Shown here in pieces: positions 1-7,393 of a stretch of DNA of 17,466 bases. The translations under genes were made by a program, and so were the position numbers. The DNA lies in assembly GCA_007116195.1 (NCBI GenBank), contig SKIX01000188.1, positions 1 to 17,466 of the forward strand, given 5' to 3'. The notes below the pieces were generated by a model. The model had not been told where the DNA came from and did not search any database. It saw nothing but the letters and a program-made list of their open reading frames with translations. The DNA comes from Marinospirillum sp. (GTDB lineage: Bacteria; Pseudomonadota; Gammaproteobacteria; Pseudomonadales; Halomonadaceae). How positions within the stretch are numbered: the stretch's first letter is position 1; every line of letters begins with the position of its first letter.

Positions 1-143
1 CACAATTAATCGCCAAGTCAGGGGCTCAATAACATGCAGCCTGCCCCATAACCCACGCCTTAATCACAGGCGGCGCTGAGTAGTTATAGCGCAGATTAGT
101 TAGCACCTCTAAGCGAGTGTCTGCTTGCTTGGTAAAACAGTTC

Positions 144-163
144 GGGCTGCGATGGAGCAGCCC
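144..163 (-). terminator. Hairpin downstream of xthA, possible terminator
   Basis: A perfect 7-bp inverted repeat, GGGCTGC (144-150) and GCAGCCC (157-163), encloses a 6-base loop about 20 bases past the xthA stop codon. On the minus strand it is followed by GAACTGTTTT, so the T run starts several bases late, which is poor for a classical intrinsic terminator. The rest of 1-182 shows no gene I can support. Confidence 0.35.
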
Positions 164-182
164 AAGATTTTGCTGTTGCAGC

Positions 183-1007
183 CTAGTTTGAAAGAAACTC
201 GAACTCGCTCCACACGGGAGCGTGGTCCGAAGGCTTTTCCATGCCCCGAATGTCGTAGTCGATGCCGCTGTGCTGGCAGTAGCTGATCAAGCCTTTGCTG
301 GCGAGTAGCAGGTCGATACGCAGCCCACGCTTGGGGTCATCATCAAAGCCTTTGCTGCGGTAATCAAACCAGCTAAACAAAGAGGTATCCTCTGGGTGCT
401 GGTTGCGATAAGTATCAATGAGCCCCCATCCCAGCAGTTTTTGCATCCACTGGCGCTCTTCTGGCTGGAAACTGGTCTTGCCCGTTCTTAGCCAGCGTTT
501 GCGATTCTGTTCGCCGATACCGATGTCCAGGTCAGTGCTGGATATATTAAAGTCACCCACGACCAGTACACGATCTTCTGGACTGAAGTTGTCTTCGAGT
601 AGCTTTTGTAAATCCGCATAAAAGCGGCGCTTAGCAGGAAACTTGGTTTCATGCTTGATATTTTCACCCTGAGGGAAGTAGCCATTGATTAGTGTGAGCG
701 GCTTGCCATCTGCGCACTGGTGTCGGGTTGTGATCAAGCGACGTTGAGCTGAGGCTTCATCAGTAGGAAAGCCTTTTTGCACAGCTTCAGGCTGTTTAAG
801 CGATAAGGTGGCAACACCATAATGTGTTTTTTGTCCATGAAAGTCGGCATGGTAACCCAGGGCTTCGACCTGCTTTAGAGGAAAGTCGGGGTCATTAACC
901 TTGGTTTCCTGCAGGGCGATGACATCAGGCTGGTGTTTATTAATCAGGGCTTCAAGCTGGTGAAAGCGGGCGCGCAGACTATTGATATTAAAGCTGACAA
1001 TTTTCAT
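183..1007 (-). CDS. xthA: Exodeoxyribonuclease III (AP endonuclease)
   Basis: Cytoplasmic DNA repair enzyme of the EEP (exonuclease-endonuclease-phosphatase) superfamily. It cleaves at abasic sites and removes nucleotides from 3' ends of duplex DNA. The 274 residues match the usual ExoIII length (about 268). Visible catalytic motifs in order: N7 in FNINS; QETK with metal-binding E34; NGYFPQGE with Y110; GDFN with D152 and N154; RIDLLL with D232; and SDHAPVW with D261 and H262. All key residues are present, so it is a true nuclease and not the catalytically altered Crc relative found in pseudomonads. The ATG at 1005-1007 is preceded by GAGGAA about 11 bases upstream. It is divergent from dcd, with 130 bases between the two starts. 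Confidence 0.96.
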   Translation of the reverse strand: MKIVSFNINSLRARFHQLEALINKHQPDVIALQETKVNDPDFPLKQVEALGYHADFHGQKTHYGVATLSLKQPEAVQKGFPTDEASAQRRLITTRHQCADGKPLTLINGYFPQGENIKHETKFPAKRRFYADLQKLLEDNFSPEDRVLVVGDFNISSTDLDIGIGEQNRKRWLRTGKTSFQPEERQWMQKLLGWGLIDTYRNQHPEDTSLFSWFDYRSKGFDDDPKRGLRIDLLLASKGLISYCQHSGIDYDIRGMEKPSDHAPVWSEFEFLSN

Positions 1008-1137
1008 GAAAAGGGAATTTCCTCGTCGCGTGAATCGGTAAAGCGGGGCTCAAAACAGGCGATTTTAACATCTTTGTTCTGCTAGAATGAGTCGGATTTG
1101 TTGCCGAGAGTTTTGAGGCCGGAGTCTGGAGACCAGC

Positions 1138-1704
1138 ATGAGTATTAAATCAGATAAGTGGATAAGACGCCTGTCGCAAGAAACAGGCATGATAGAACCT
1201 TTTGAATCCGGCCAAGTTCGCGAAGCAGAAGGCCAGAAGATTATTTCTTACGGCACTTCGAGCTATGGTTATGATGTGCGCTGTGCAGATGAGTTTAAGA
1301 TCTTTACCAATATTAATTCCAGTATTGTTGATCCCAAGAATTTCGATGATAAGAGTTTTGTGGAAGTGAAGGGGGATCGCTGCATCATTCCACCCAACTC
1401 CTTTGCTCTAGCGCGAACCGTAGAGTACTTTCGTATTCCTCGTGATGTGCTCGTGGTTTGCTTGGGCAAGAGTACCTATGCTCGTTGTGGCATTATCGTT
1501 AATGTCACACCCTTGGAGCCCGAGTGGGAAGGGCATGTAACTCTGGAGTTCTCTAATACGACTCCACTGCCTGCAGTTATTTACGCCAATGAAGGAGTGG
1601 CACAAATGCTGTTTTTTGGTGGTGATGAGGTTTGTGATGTGTCCTACGCGGATCGTAAAGGCAAGTATCAGGGGCAGAGAGGCGTTACCCTGCCTAGAAC
1701 CTAG
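1138..1704 (+). CDS. dcd: dCTP deaminase
   Basis: Converts dCTP to dUTP and ammonia, feeding dUTPase and thymidylate synthesis. The 188 residues match the Pseudomonas-type Dcd length, slightly shorter than E. coli Dcd (193). Family motifs: SSYGYDVR (41-48), [10 protein letters not shown] (110-119), the stretch around [17 protein letters not shown] with the catalytic glutamate at about E137, and the C-terminal [12 protein letters not shown] that closes over the nucleotide. The ATG is preceded by GGAG (1128-1131) at 6 bases. A -10-like TAGAAT lies at 1083-1088 but I see no convincing -35. In many pseudomonads dcd follows metG and apbC, but here it stands alone between divergent xthA and convergent mqo. 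Confidence 0.96.
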   Translation: MSIKSDKWIRRLSQETGMIEPFESGQVREAEGQKIISYGTSSYGYDVRCADEFKIFTNINSSIVDPKNFDDKSFVEVKGDRCIIPPNSFALARTVEYFRIPRDVLVVCLGKSTYARCGIIVNVTPLEPEWEGHVTLEFSNTTPLPAVIYANEGVAQMLFFGGDEVCDVSYADRKGKYQGQRGVTLPRT

Positions 1705-1729
1705 AGTTAAAACGAGAGCCGGAAAAGTT

Positions 1730-1753
1730 AAAAAAGGCCCGCCTAAGCGGGCC
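1730..1753 (-). terminator. Strong intrinsic terminator for mqo, probably shared with dcd
   Basis: The 7-bp GC stem GGCCCGC (1736-1742) and GCGGGCC (1747-1753) has a 4-base CTAA loop. The six A residues at 1730-1735 become a T6 tail on the minus strand, which is a textbook rho-independent terminator about 40 bases after the mqo stop. On the plus strand the tail is AATATTTACTT, so it may also stop dcd transcripts, less efficiently. Confidence 0.88.
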
Positions 1754-1794
1754 AATATTTACTTGCTCACTTCTATTTCAAGCAGTTGCCTGTC

Positions 1795-3312
1795 CTAGGC
1801 AACACCACCGGCAGGTTCTGCCGAGGTCTTTTTGCGTAGCTGCAAGGTTGTCAGTGTTCTTTCTCTGACAGTTGCTAGCAACTCAGCATTTTCAGCCAGC
1901 TTCTCTCCGTAAGAAGGAATCATGGCTTTAATCATTTGCTGCCCCTGTTCACTAGCCAACAAGGTTGGGAAGGCGCGCTCAATTACCTGGAGCATGGCTT
2001 GAACTGCTGTTGAGGCACCAGGCGAGGCACCCAGCAGGGCTGCAACGCTCTTGTCTTCAGAAACGATGACTTCGGTACCAAACTCCAGTTTGCCGCCACC
2101 TTTTTCATTTTTCTTGATAATTTGCACACGTTGACCAGCAATGGATAATTGCCAGTCTTCTTTTTTTGCTTCTGGGAAGTAGTTTTGCAGTGCTTTGACT
2201 CGGGCTTCATGGGACTGCAAAGACTCGCTGATCAGATAGCGGGTCAGGTCAAAATTATGGATGCCAACAGACATAAGTGGGCGCAGGTTATTACCTCTGA
2301 CTGAGCGTGGCAGATCAAAGATGGACCCTTTTTTCAAAAACTTAGTGGTAAAGCCAGCAAAGGGGCCAAACAGCAGTGCCTTTTTACCATTAATGATTCG
2401 GGTGTCCAGGTGGGGTACCGACATAGGGGGAGCACCTAGTGGAGGCTTACCATAAACCTTAGCATGGTGTTGTTCAATAATTGCGGGATTGTTGCAAATC
2501 AGCCACTGACCGCTGACTGGAAAACCGCCATAACCCTGGCTTTCTTTGATGCCGGTTTTTTGTAGCAAGGGCAAGGCAGCACCTCCTGCCCCTATGAATA
2601 CAAACTTGCTTTCAATGATCTTGCTTTGGCCGCTACTGAGATCTTTAACAAGAACGCGCCAGTGACCCTTGTTTTCTTGTTTCAGGCCTTCAATTGAATG
2701 ACTTAGTAGCAAGTCAAAGTCTTCTTGTTTAACCAGGTTATCGACCAGGCTACGACTTAATGCACCGAAATTAACGTCTGAGCCGTAAGCAACCCGAGTC
2801 GCGGCAACCTTTTCCCCTTCAGGTCGCGATTTCATGATAAGAGGCATCCACTCTTTGATAGTGGCGGGATCCTCACTGTATTCCATATCTTTAAACAGAT
2901 GGTGTTGGCTAAGAACCTGATGACGCTTGCGCAAAAAAGCGACGTTGTCATCGCCCCAGACAAAACTACAGTGGGGTGCAGGATTAATGAAGTTTTCAGG
3001 GGAGGGGAGAGAGCCTTCTTCAACTAAATAAGACCAAAACTGCAAGCTTAGCTCGAAGGCTGAGTTGATGTTAAGTGCTTTGCTGGTATCGATGCTGCCA
3101 TCTTGAAGCTGAGGCGTATAATTCAACTCACAATAGGCGGCGTGACCTGTACCTGCGTTGTTGAGTGCATCGGTACTTTCCTGAGCGACCTGATCAAGGC
3201 GCTCAACCATGGCCATTTTGAGGGATGGATCTAGCTGCTTGAGAAGCATGCCTAGGGTCGAGCTCATAGCGCCGGCACCTATCAGCAACACATCCACTTG
3301 CTTTGCTGTCAT
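1795..3312 (-). CDS. mqo: Malate:quinone oxidoreductase
   Basis: FAD-dependent peripheral membrane enzyme that oxidises malate to oxaloacetate and passes electrons straight to the quinone pool. It replaces or complements NAD-linked malate dehydrogenase in the TCA cycle. The 505 residues are within the family range (about 490-550). The N-terminal dinucleotide-binding motif GAGAMSS (12-18) is followed by the VERLD strand end (36-40) and the conserved segment NNAGTGHAAYCELNYTP (51-67). Other Mqo features are GIHNFDLTRYLISES in the middle and AGQRVQIIKK near residue 390. The start at 3312 has only a weak Shine-Dalgarno (TAGGG). A good promoter lies just upstream and a strong terminator downstream, so it is probably monocistronic. 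It is divergent from an SLC13-family transporter. Confidence 0.95.
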   Translation of the reverse strand: MTAKQVDVLLIGAGAMSSTLGMLLKQLDPSLKMAMVERLDQVAQESTDALNNAGTGHAAYCELNYTPQLQDGSIDTSKALNINSAFELSLQFWSYLVEEGSLPSPENFINPAPHCSFVWGDDNVAFLRKRHQVLSQHHLFKDMEYSEDPATIKEWMPLIMKSRPEGEKVAATRVAYGSDVNFGALSRSLVDNLVKQEDFDLLLSHSIEGLKQENKGHWRVLVKDLSSGQSKIIESKFVFIGAGGAALPLLQKTGIKESQGYGGFPVSGQWLICNNPAIIEQHHAKVYGKPPLGAPPMSVPHLDTRIINGKKALLFGPFAGFTTKFLKKGSIFDLPRSVRGNNLRPLMSVGIHNFDLTRYLISESLQSHEARVKALQNYFPEAKKEDWQLSIAGQRVQIIKKNEKGGGKLEFGTEVIVSEDKSVAALLGASPGASTAVQAMLQVIERAFPTLLASEQGQQMIKAMIPSYGEKLAENAELLATVRERTLTTLQLRKKTSAEPAGGVA

Positions 3313-3348
3313 TTTAATTGAACCCTATCCAAGTTTATTATGGCCGCG

Positions 3349-3376
3349 ATTATAGGCGTCAGCCTGCGACAATCAA
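3349..3376 (-). promoter_or_regulatory. Sigma70-type promoter for mqo
   Basis: On the minus strand, TTGATT (3371-3376) is separated by 16 bases from a perfect TATAAT (3349-3354), giving a leader of about 30 bases before the mqo ATG. The -10 is consensus and the -35 matches 4 of 6 positions. Seen by eye only. Confidence 0.55.
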
Positions 3377-3528
3377 TCCATCAATAGTGGAATAAGCCAT
3401 AAAGACTCGTTATGGCAAAAATTTGTGCTGGCCTTTTTGCTTTTGTCTGAGCTGAAGTGGCAAACAGACCTATCATTTTCATATTAAATCGCTAAAATTC
3501 CTGTTCGACTTAAGTATGAGGAGAGACT

Positions 3529-4857
3529 GTGCGTCTTTTACACTGTTTATTGTCCAGCTTAGCTTTTTTAGCAGTTTATTTTTTTGCACCGGTAGAGCAA
3601 GAAGTCGCATCCGGTTTAGCTATTTTAGTCATGATTGCCTGGTTGTGGCTGACCGAGGCTCTGCATGTCAGTGTGACGGCTTTGCTCGTGCCTTTGTTGG
3701 CTACAGCAACGGGTATTTTTAGCTTGCCGAAAGCGGTCTCGCATTTTGCAGATCCTATTATCTTTTTGTTCTTAGGTGGTTTTGCCTTGGCGGCTGGTTT
3801 GCGTCAACAGGGGCTGGATCGTTGGATGGCGTCCTGGGTGATGAAAAAAGCTGGAGGTGAGCTCGGTAAGGCAGCGCGTTGGTTGTTTGCACTGACAGCC
3901 TTTTTATCCATGTGGATTAGCAACACAGCGACGGCGGCCATGATGCTGCCTTTGGCTTTGGGTCTGCTCGCCCCTTTGGAAATGGAGCGTTACCGCGCTA
4001 CCTGGATCTACTTATTACTGGGTGTTGCTTTTAGTGCCAATATTGGTGGCATAGGTACGCTCGTGGGTAGTCCACCCAATGCTATAGCGGCTTCAGCCGT
4101 AGGTGTTAGTTTTGGGCAGTGGTTGCTCTGGGGGTTGCCCCTGGTGCTGGTGTTCTTGCCTGCAATGGACTGGATACTCCGTCGGGTACTCAAGCCTGCC
4201 GTTAAAGCAGAAGTGAGCCTGGCTGCTGTCGAGGTACAGTGGACTTCACGGCATACCGGAATGTTATTGGTTTTTTTGTTGACAGTTGTGTTATGGGTCT
4301 TGGGCGCCCCTTTGGGCCGCTTGCTCGGCATCGAAAGTGGTTATGATTCAGCCGTTGCCCTCTTAGCCTTGGTGTTACTGCATACCTTCGCTTTGGCTAG
4401 TTGGCGTGAAATAGAAAAAAGTGCTGATTGGGGGGTCTTGTTGCTGTTTGGTGGGGGCATTACCCTGAGTGCTGCACTGGGTGCGAGCGGTGCGGGCGCC
4501 TGGTTGGCTGAGTTGCTAGGTGGCACCTTTGCAGTGATGCCAGCCCTGGTGGTGATTGCGTTGATGCTTGTGTTTGCTTTGGCATTAACAGAGGTTGCCA
4601 GTAATACGGCCAGTGCCGCTCTGCTGATTCCCTTGTTTATTGGCATGGTGCCAGAAGTGGACTCGACAGTGATTGCGGTGATGGTTGCTGTGGCAACCTC
4701 CTGTGCTTTCTTACTGCCAGTGGCAACACCGCCCAATGCCATTATTTTTGGCAGTGGTAAGGTACCCCAGCGTGCGATGATCCTTAACGGTAGCTGGGTG
4801 ACCCTGGTTATCTTGCCACTATTAATTCTGGCAGCTGGCATTGCTCTACTGCTTTAA
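3529..4857 (+). CDS. SLC13/DASS-family sodium-coupled anion (dicarboxylate) transporter
   Basis: Inner-membrane transporter of the divalent anion:Na+ symporter family. The 442 residues are almost entirely hydrophobic helices. The protein has the duplicated family signatures: SNT at 131-133 with SPPN at 181-184 in the first half, and SNT at 358-360 with TPPN at 400-403 in the second half. These pairs form the sodium and substrate sites in the VcINDY fold. The GTG start at 3529 is chosen because GAGGAGAG lies directly upstream (3517-3524) and the first helix begins at once. An upstream ATG at 3516 is in another frame. The exact substrate cannot be read from sequence. Divergence from mqo (216-base gap) makes a C4-dicarboxylate such as malate or succinate a reasonable guess, but sulfate-type substrates are not excluded. 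It converges on the PRPP synthetase gene with 4 bases between the stops. Confidence 0.85.
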   Translation: MRLLHCLLSSLAFLAVYFFAPVEQEVASGLAILVMIAWLWLTEALHVSVTALLVPLLATATGIFSLPKAVSHFADPIIFLFLGGFALAAGLRQQGLDRWMASWVMKKAGGELGKAARWLFALTAFLSMWISNTATAAMMLPLALGLLAPLEMERYRATWIYLLLGVAFSANIGGIGTLVGSPPNAIAASAVGVSFGQWLLWGLPLVLVFLPAMDWILRRVLKPAVKAEVSLAAVEVQWTSRHTGMLLVFLLTVVLWVLGAPLGRLLGIESGYDSAVALLALVLLHTFALASWREIEKSADWGVLLLFGGGITLSAALGASGAGAWLAELLGGTFAVMPALVVIALMLVFALALTEVASNTASAALLIPLFIGMVPEVDSTVIAVMVAVATSCAFLLPVATPPNAIIFGSGKVPQRAMILNGSWVTLVILPLLILAAGIALLL

Positions 4858-4861
4858 CGGC

Positions 4862-5788
4862 TTATTGATCTAGCCAGGCTTGCAGACCTTCAGCTAAAGC
4901 CGGTGCCAGGTCGATGGCATTGGAGGGGTGGGGCACCGAATTGCTGGTGACCACCTGCTGGGTGTGACTCGCCTTGAGCAGTTCCCAGGCATTGGCACCA
5001 AATAAGCCGTGAGTGCCAATGCAAACCGCTGGTTGCATACCTGCTTTTTCCAAGTGATCAAGCGTTTGTAGCAGGGTTCGTCCGCTGGAAATAATATCAT
5101 CCACCAAAACAGGCGTGTGGTCGCGATAGTTGTTGACATGAGGAACAGATACCTGAACATCCAAGTCTCCGCTTCTGACTTTTTCTAGCACTTCAAAAGG
5201 GGCACCAGCCAGAGCAGCGACCTCGGCTACCCACTGCTCGCTTTCACTGTCGGGCCCAAGCAACAGCGGGTTGTAGACCTCACGGCTGATCCAGGCAGCA
5301 ACACTGGGTGCTGAATGCAGTGCCAAACTTTCCAGGTCATAAATTTCGTACAGGCTATTATAGCGGTGCAGGTGAGGATCAACGGTAATAAGGAAGTCAA
5401 AACTTTTGGAAATGAGCTGGGCAAAATGCCGTGAAGTGACACATTCACCACTTTTAAAACGCTTATCCTGACGCATATAGCTTAAATAGGGTGCGACTAA
5501 AGCCACTCGCTCTGCACCCAGTTCTTTCAACACTTCGGCGGTGAAAATTAATGGCAGGAACTTGGCATTAGGCTGGTAAAGGCTGCAGACCAAAAGGCAA
5601 TCGCGGCCCTCTACATCACTTTCTATGCGTAAATAGCTTTCGCCATCGGGAAAGTAGCGGTAATCCAGATCGCCGTCTTCACCCTTGAGTAAAGAGGTTA
5701 GATTATCCGCTATGCTGGAGTGAGCAACTGAGGGGTCTTCAAAAAAGAAATCCAGGTTAAAAATCAGGGGTGTAGTGTTGGTGCTCAT
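4862..5788 (-). CDS. Ribose-phosphate pyrophosphokinase-like protein (PRPP synthetase family)
   Basis: Member of the PRPP synthetase family, which makes PRPP from ribose 5-phosphate and ATP. The 308 residues match the family (about 290-315). Visible motifs: FPDGE (46-50); the ATP-binding RQDKR (106-110); VDPHLHR with the catalytic-region histidine H139 (136-142); GPD (178-180); the flexible-loop segment EKVRSGD (202-208); and the PRPP-binding loop VLVDDIISSGRTL (227-239). The last differs from the bacterial housekeeping VDDMIDTGGTL, and several segments resemble archaeal-type Prs more than E. coli Prs. It is therefore probably a second, specialised paralogue and not the essential prs. It overlaps the upstream phosphorylase gene by ATGA and has its own GGAG 7 bases before the ATG, so translational coupling is likely. 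Activity is inferred, not proven. Confidence 0.85.
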   Translation of the reverse strand: MSTNTTPLIFNLDFFFEDPSVAHSSIADNLTSLLKGEDGDLDYRYFPDGESYLRIESDVEGRDCLLVCSLYQPNAKFLPLIFTAEVLKELGAERVALVAPYLSYMRQDKRFKSGECVTSRHFAQLISKSFDFLITVDPHLHRYNSLYEIYDLESLALHSAPSVAAWISREVYNPLLLGPDSESEQWVAEVAALAGAPFEVLEKVRSGDLDVQVSVPHVNNYRDHTPVLVDDIISSGRTLLQTLDHLEKAGMQPAVCIGTHGLFGANAWELLKASHTQQVVTSNSVPHPSNAIDLAPALAEGLQAWLDQ

Positions 5789-7311
5789 GCGCAGACTCCA
5801 ATCATATCAGGGTGAGCTTCCAGAAAATCGACCGCATATTGCAGCTCACCGGGGCTAGCGGCATGCAGGGTTAACAGACGTTGGCCTACCTCTAAGCGGT
5901 CACCTAGCTTAACCTCTAAAGTGACACCTGCAGCAGGGTCTTCCGGTGCACCCGCCAGTTTGGCTAGTTGTGAAAGCTGGCGGTTATCAATGGAGGTGAC
6001 TTGTCCTGCTTGAGGGCTAAGCCAATTGAACTGATAGGGTGCTAGCTGGGGTTCTTTGAAACCGCCTTGAGCTTGGCAAATGGCAATAAATTTTGCCAGG
6101 GCTGCTCCTGAATCCAGGGTCTTTTCTGCTAGAGCCCAGCCTTTTCCAGGTTCAGCTAAGTCGGCCATTTCTAAGAGCTCGCCTGCCAGTAGCAGTGCTC
6201 TTGCACGTAAATCCTCGGGTGCATGGGTTTCGCAGCGTAAAACAGAGAGTAGGTCCTTGGCTTCGAGCACCGGCCCTATGCCTCTGCCAACCGGCTGAGT
6301 GCCGTCTGTTCTGAGTACACGCACTTCCAGGCCCAGGGCTTTGCCGGTTGTAATGAGGTGGCGACTGAGTAAGTCAGCGGCCTCTTCTGAGCGTACCTTG
6401 GCTGTGGGGCCAAGGGGTATATCAATCAGGACGTGGCTAGAGCCAGCAGCAGCTTTTTTAGATAGCACCGAAGCAACCATCTGCCCTTCACTGTCTAAAT
6501 CCAGCATCCTTTCAACTCGGATTAAAATGTCATCGGCAGGAGAAAGGTTGACCGAGCCACCCCAGGCCAAGCAGCCACCTTCTTGGGTGACCACTTTTTG
6601 CAAGGTTTCCAGGCTCAGCTCAACCGGAGTCATGGTTGCAAGGGTATCTGCGGTTCCAGCAGGTGAGGTAATTGCTCGTGAAGAAGTCTTAGGCATAATC
6701 GCACCACAGGCAGTGACGATGGCAACCACAATCGGGGTCGTGCGGTTGCCAGCCAAGCCGCCGACACAGTGTTTATCAACGATGCGAGACTGTCCCCAGT
6801 CCAGTTTGCGACCAGAATTAAGCATGGCGCGGGTGAGTGCTATGATTTCATCTTGATCCAGGTTGTCACCGGCACAGGCCGTCACAAAGCTTGATAAGTG
6901 AACATCCGAATAACGACCAGCGACCATATCATTAATGATTTCCTGCGTTTGTTCTTCGTTGAGCCGGTGCCCATAAATTTTATGACGCAGGTGACTTAAA
7001 GACAGTACTGGATCAGGATGGCGAATGTGCGCTTCACTGGCTTCTGATGGCTGCAGGCGCTGCCAAGCTGATTCAGACAGTCCCATTTCACCAGGTTTGA
7101 GTAGAGTATCGTCGTTAACGATCGACAGGGTGGCAAGAATAGAGCGATCGCCAATGCGGATTTGCACCCGATTGCTAGAAGTGAAGCCTTCAGAGCGGCA
7201 AACATGGCTGTTGCGGCGCAAGTAAACGACCAGCTCTTGATGGGTGTCTATGCCTAAACGTAAAGGTTTGAGGCGAAACGCGGGTTCGTCAGAAGCAACG
7301 GAGACGACCAT
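5785..7311 (-). CDS. AMP phosphorylase / putative thymidine phosphorylase (type 2)
   Basis: Nucleoside or nucleotide phosphorylase of glycosyltransferase family 3. At 508 residues it is longer than classical DeoA (about 440) because of an N-terminal domain of roughly 100 residues, as in archaeal AMP phosphorylase. The helical domain starts near residue 108 (KIYGHRLNEEQ). The phosphate-binding region is DKHCVGGLAGNRTTP (179-193), and SSRAITSPAGTAD (210-222) is the form typical of AMP phosphorylases; classical thymidine phosphorylases have SGRGLGHTGGT-like sequence there. Archaeal enzymes convert AMP and phosphate to adenine and ribose 1,5-bisphosphate; bacterial members are usually labelled putative thymidine phosphorylase. 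The true substrate is unknown here. AAGGA precedes the ATG by about 7 bases. It is the first gene of a two-gene operon with the PRPP synthetase-like gene, preceded by a probable promoter and a 19-bp palindrome. Confidence 0.87.
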   Translation of the reverse strand: MVVSVASDEPAFRLKPLRLGIDTHQELVVYLRRNSHVCRSEGFTSSNRVQIRIGDRSILATLSIVNDDTLLKPGEMGLSESAWQRLQPSEASEAHIRHPDPVLSLSHLRHKIYGHRLNEEQTQEIINDMVAGRYSDVHLSSFVTACAGDNLDQDEIIALTRAMLNSGRKLDWGQSRIVDKHCVGGLAGNRTTPIVVAIVTACGAIMPKTSSRAITSPAGTADTLATMTPVELSLETLQKVVTQEGGCLAWGGSVNLSPADDILIRVERMLDLDSEGQMVASVLSKKAAAGSSHVLIDIPLGPTAKVRSEEAADLLSRHLITTGKALGLEVRVLRTDGTQPVGRGIGPVLEAKDLLSVLRCETHAPEDLRARALLLAGELLEMADLAEPGKGWALAEKTLDSGAALAKFIAICQAQGGFKEPQLAPYQFNWLSPQAGQVTSIDNRQLSQLAKLAGAPEDPAAGVTLEVKLGDRLEVGQRLLTLHAASPGELQYAVDFLEAHPDMIGVCA

Positions 7312-7321
7312 AAAAATTCCT

Positions 7322-7340
7322 TGTAAATAACGGATTTACA
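7322..7340. promoter_or_regulatory. Perfect 19-bp palindrome, probable operator of the phosphorylase-Prs operon
   Basis: TGTAAAT (7322-7328) and ATTTACA (7334-7340) form a perfect inverted repeat with 5 central bases. It lies between the candidate -10 (7344-7349) and the phosphorylase start codon, overlapping the expected transcription start, as a repressor site would. It resembles TyrR-type boxes (TGTAAA-N6-TTTACA) but has 7 bases between those half-sites, so I do not assign a regulator. The stem is AU-rich and unlikely to act as a terminator. Confidence 0.6.
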
Positions 7341-7343
7341 GTC

Positions 7344-7373
7344 ATCTTAGTCCTAGTCCCCAAAAGAGGGCAA
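7344..7373 (-). promoter_or_regulatory. Candidate promoter of the phosphorylase-Prs operon
   Basis: On the minus strand, TTGCCC (7368-7373) and TAAGAT (7344-7349) are 18 bases apart, each matching 4 of 6 consensus positions. The palindrome at 7322-7340 follows directly. The short hairpin GCAAG-CGG-CTTGC (7370-7382) overlaps the -35 and may belong to the end of the upstream EAL gene. Confidence 0.4.
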
Positions 7374-7393
7374 GCGGCTTGCAGTCTAAGCGG

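Noticed and set aside
26..181. Open minus-strand frame of about 50 codons with coding-like composition ending in TGA at 26-28, downstream of xthA.
   Set aside because: It has no plausible start codon or Shine-Dalgarno, runs through the hairpin at 144-163, and matches no family I recognise. An open frame of this length is common by chance.
4341..4841. Minus-strand open frame of 166 codons opposite the SLC13 transporter.
   Set aside because: Composition rich in A, T, S and N, with no membrane pattern or family motif, is typical of the antisense of a hydrophobic membrane gene.
6299..6856. Plus-strand open frame of 185 codons opposite the phosphorylase gene.
   Set aside because: It is fully antisense to a strongly conserved enzyme gene and shows no recognisable domain; it is a shadow of the codon bias on the other strand.
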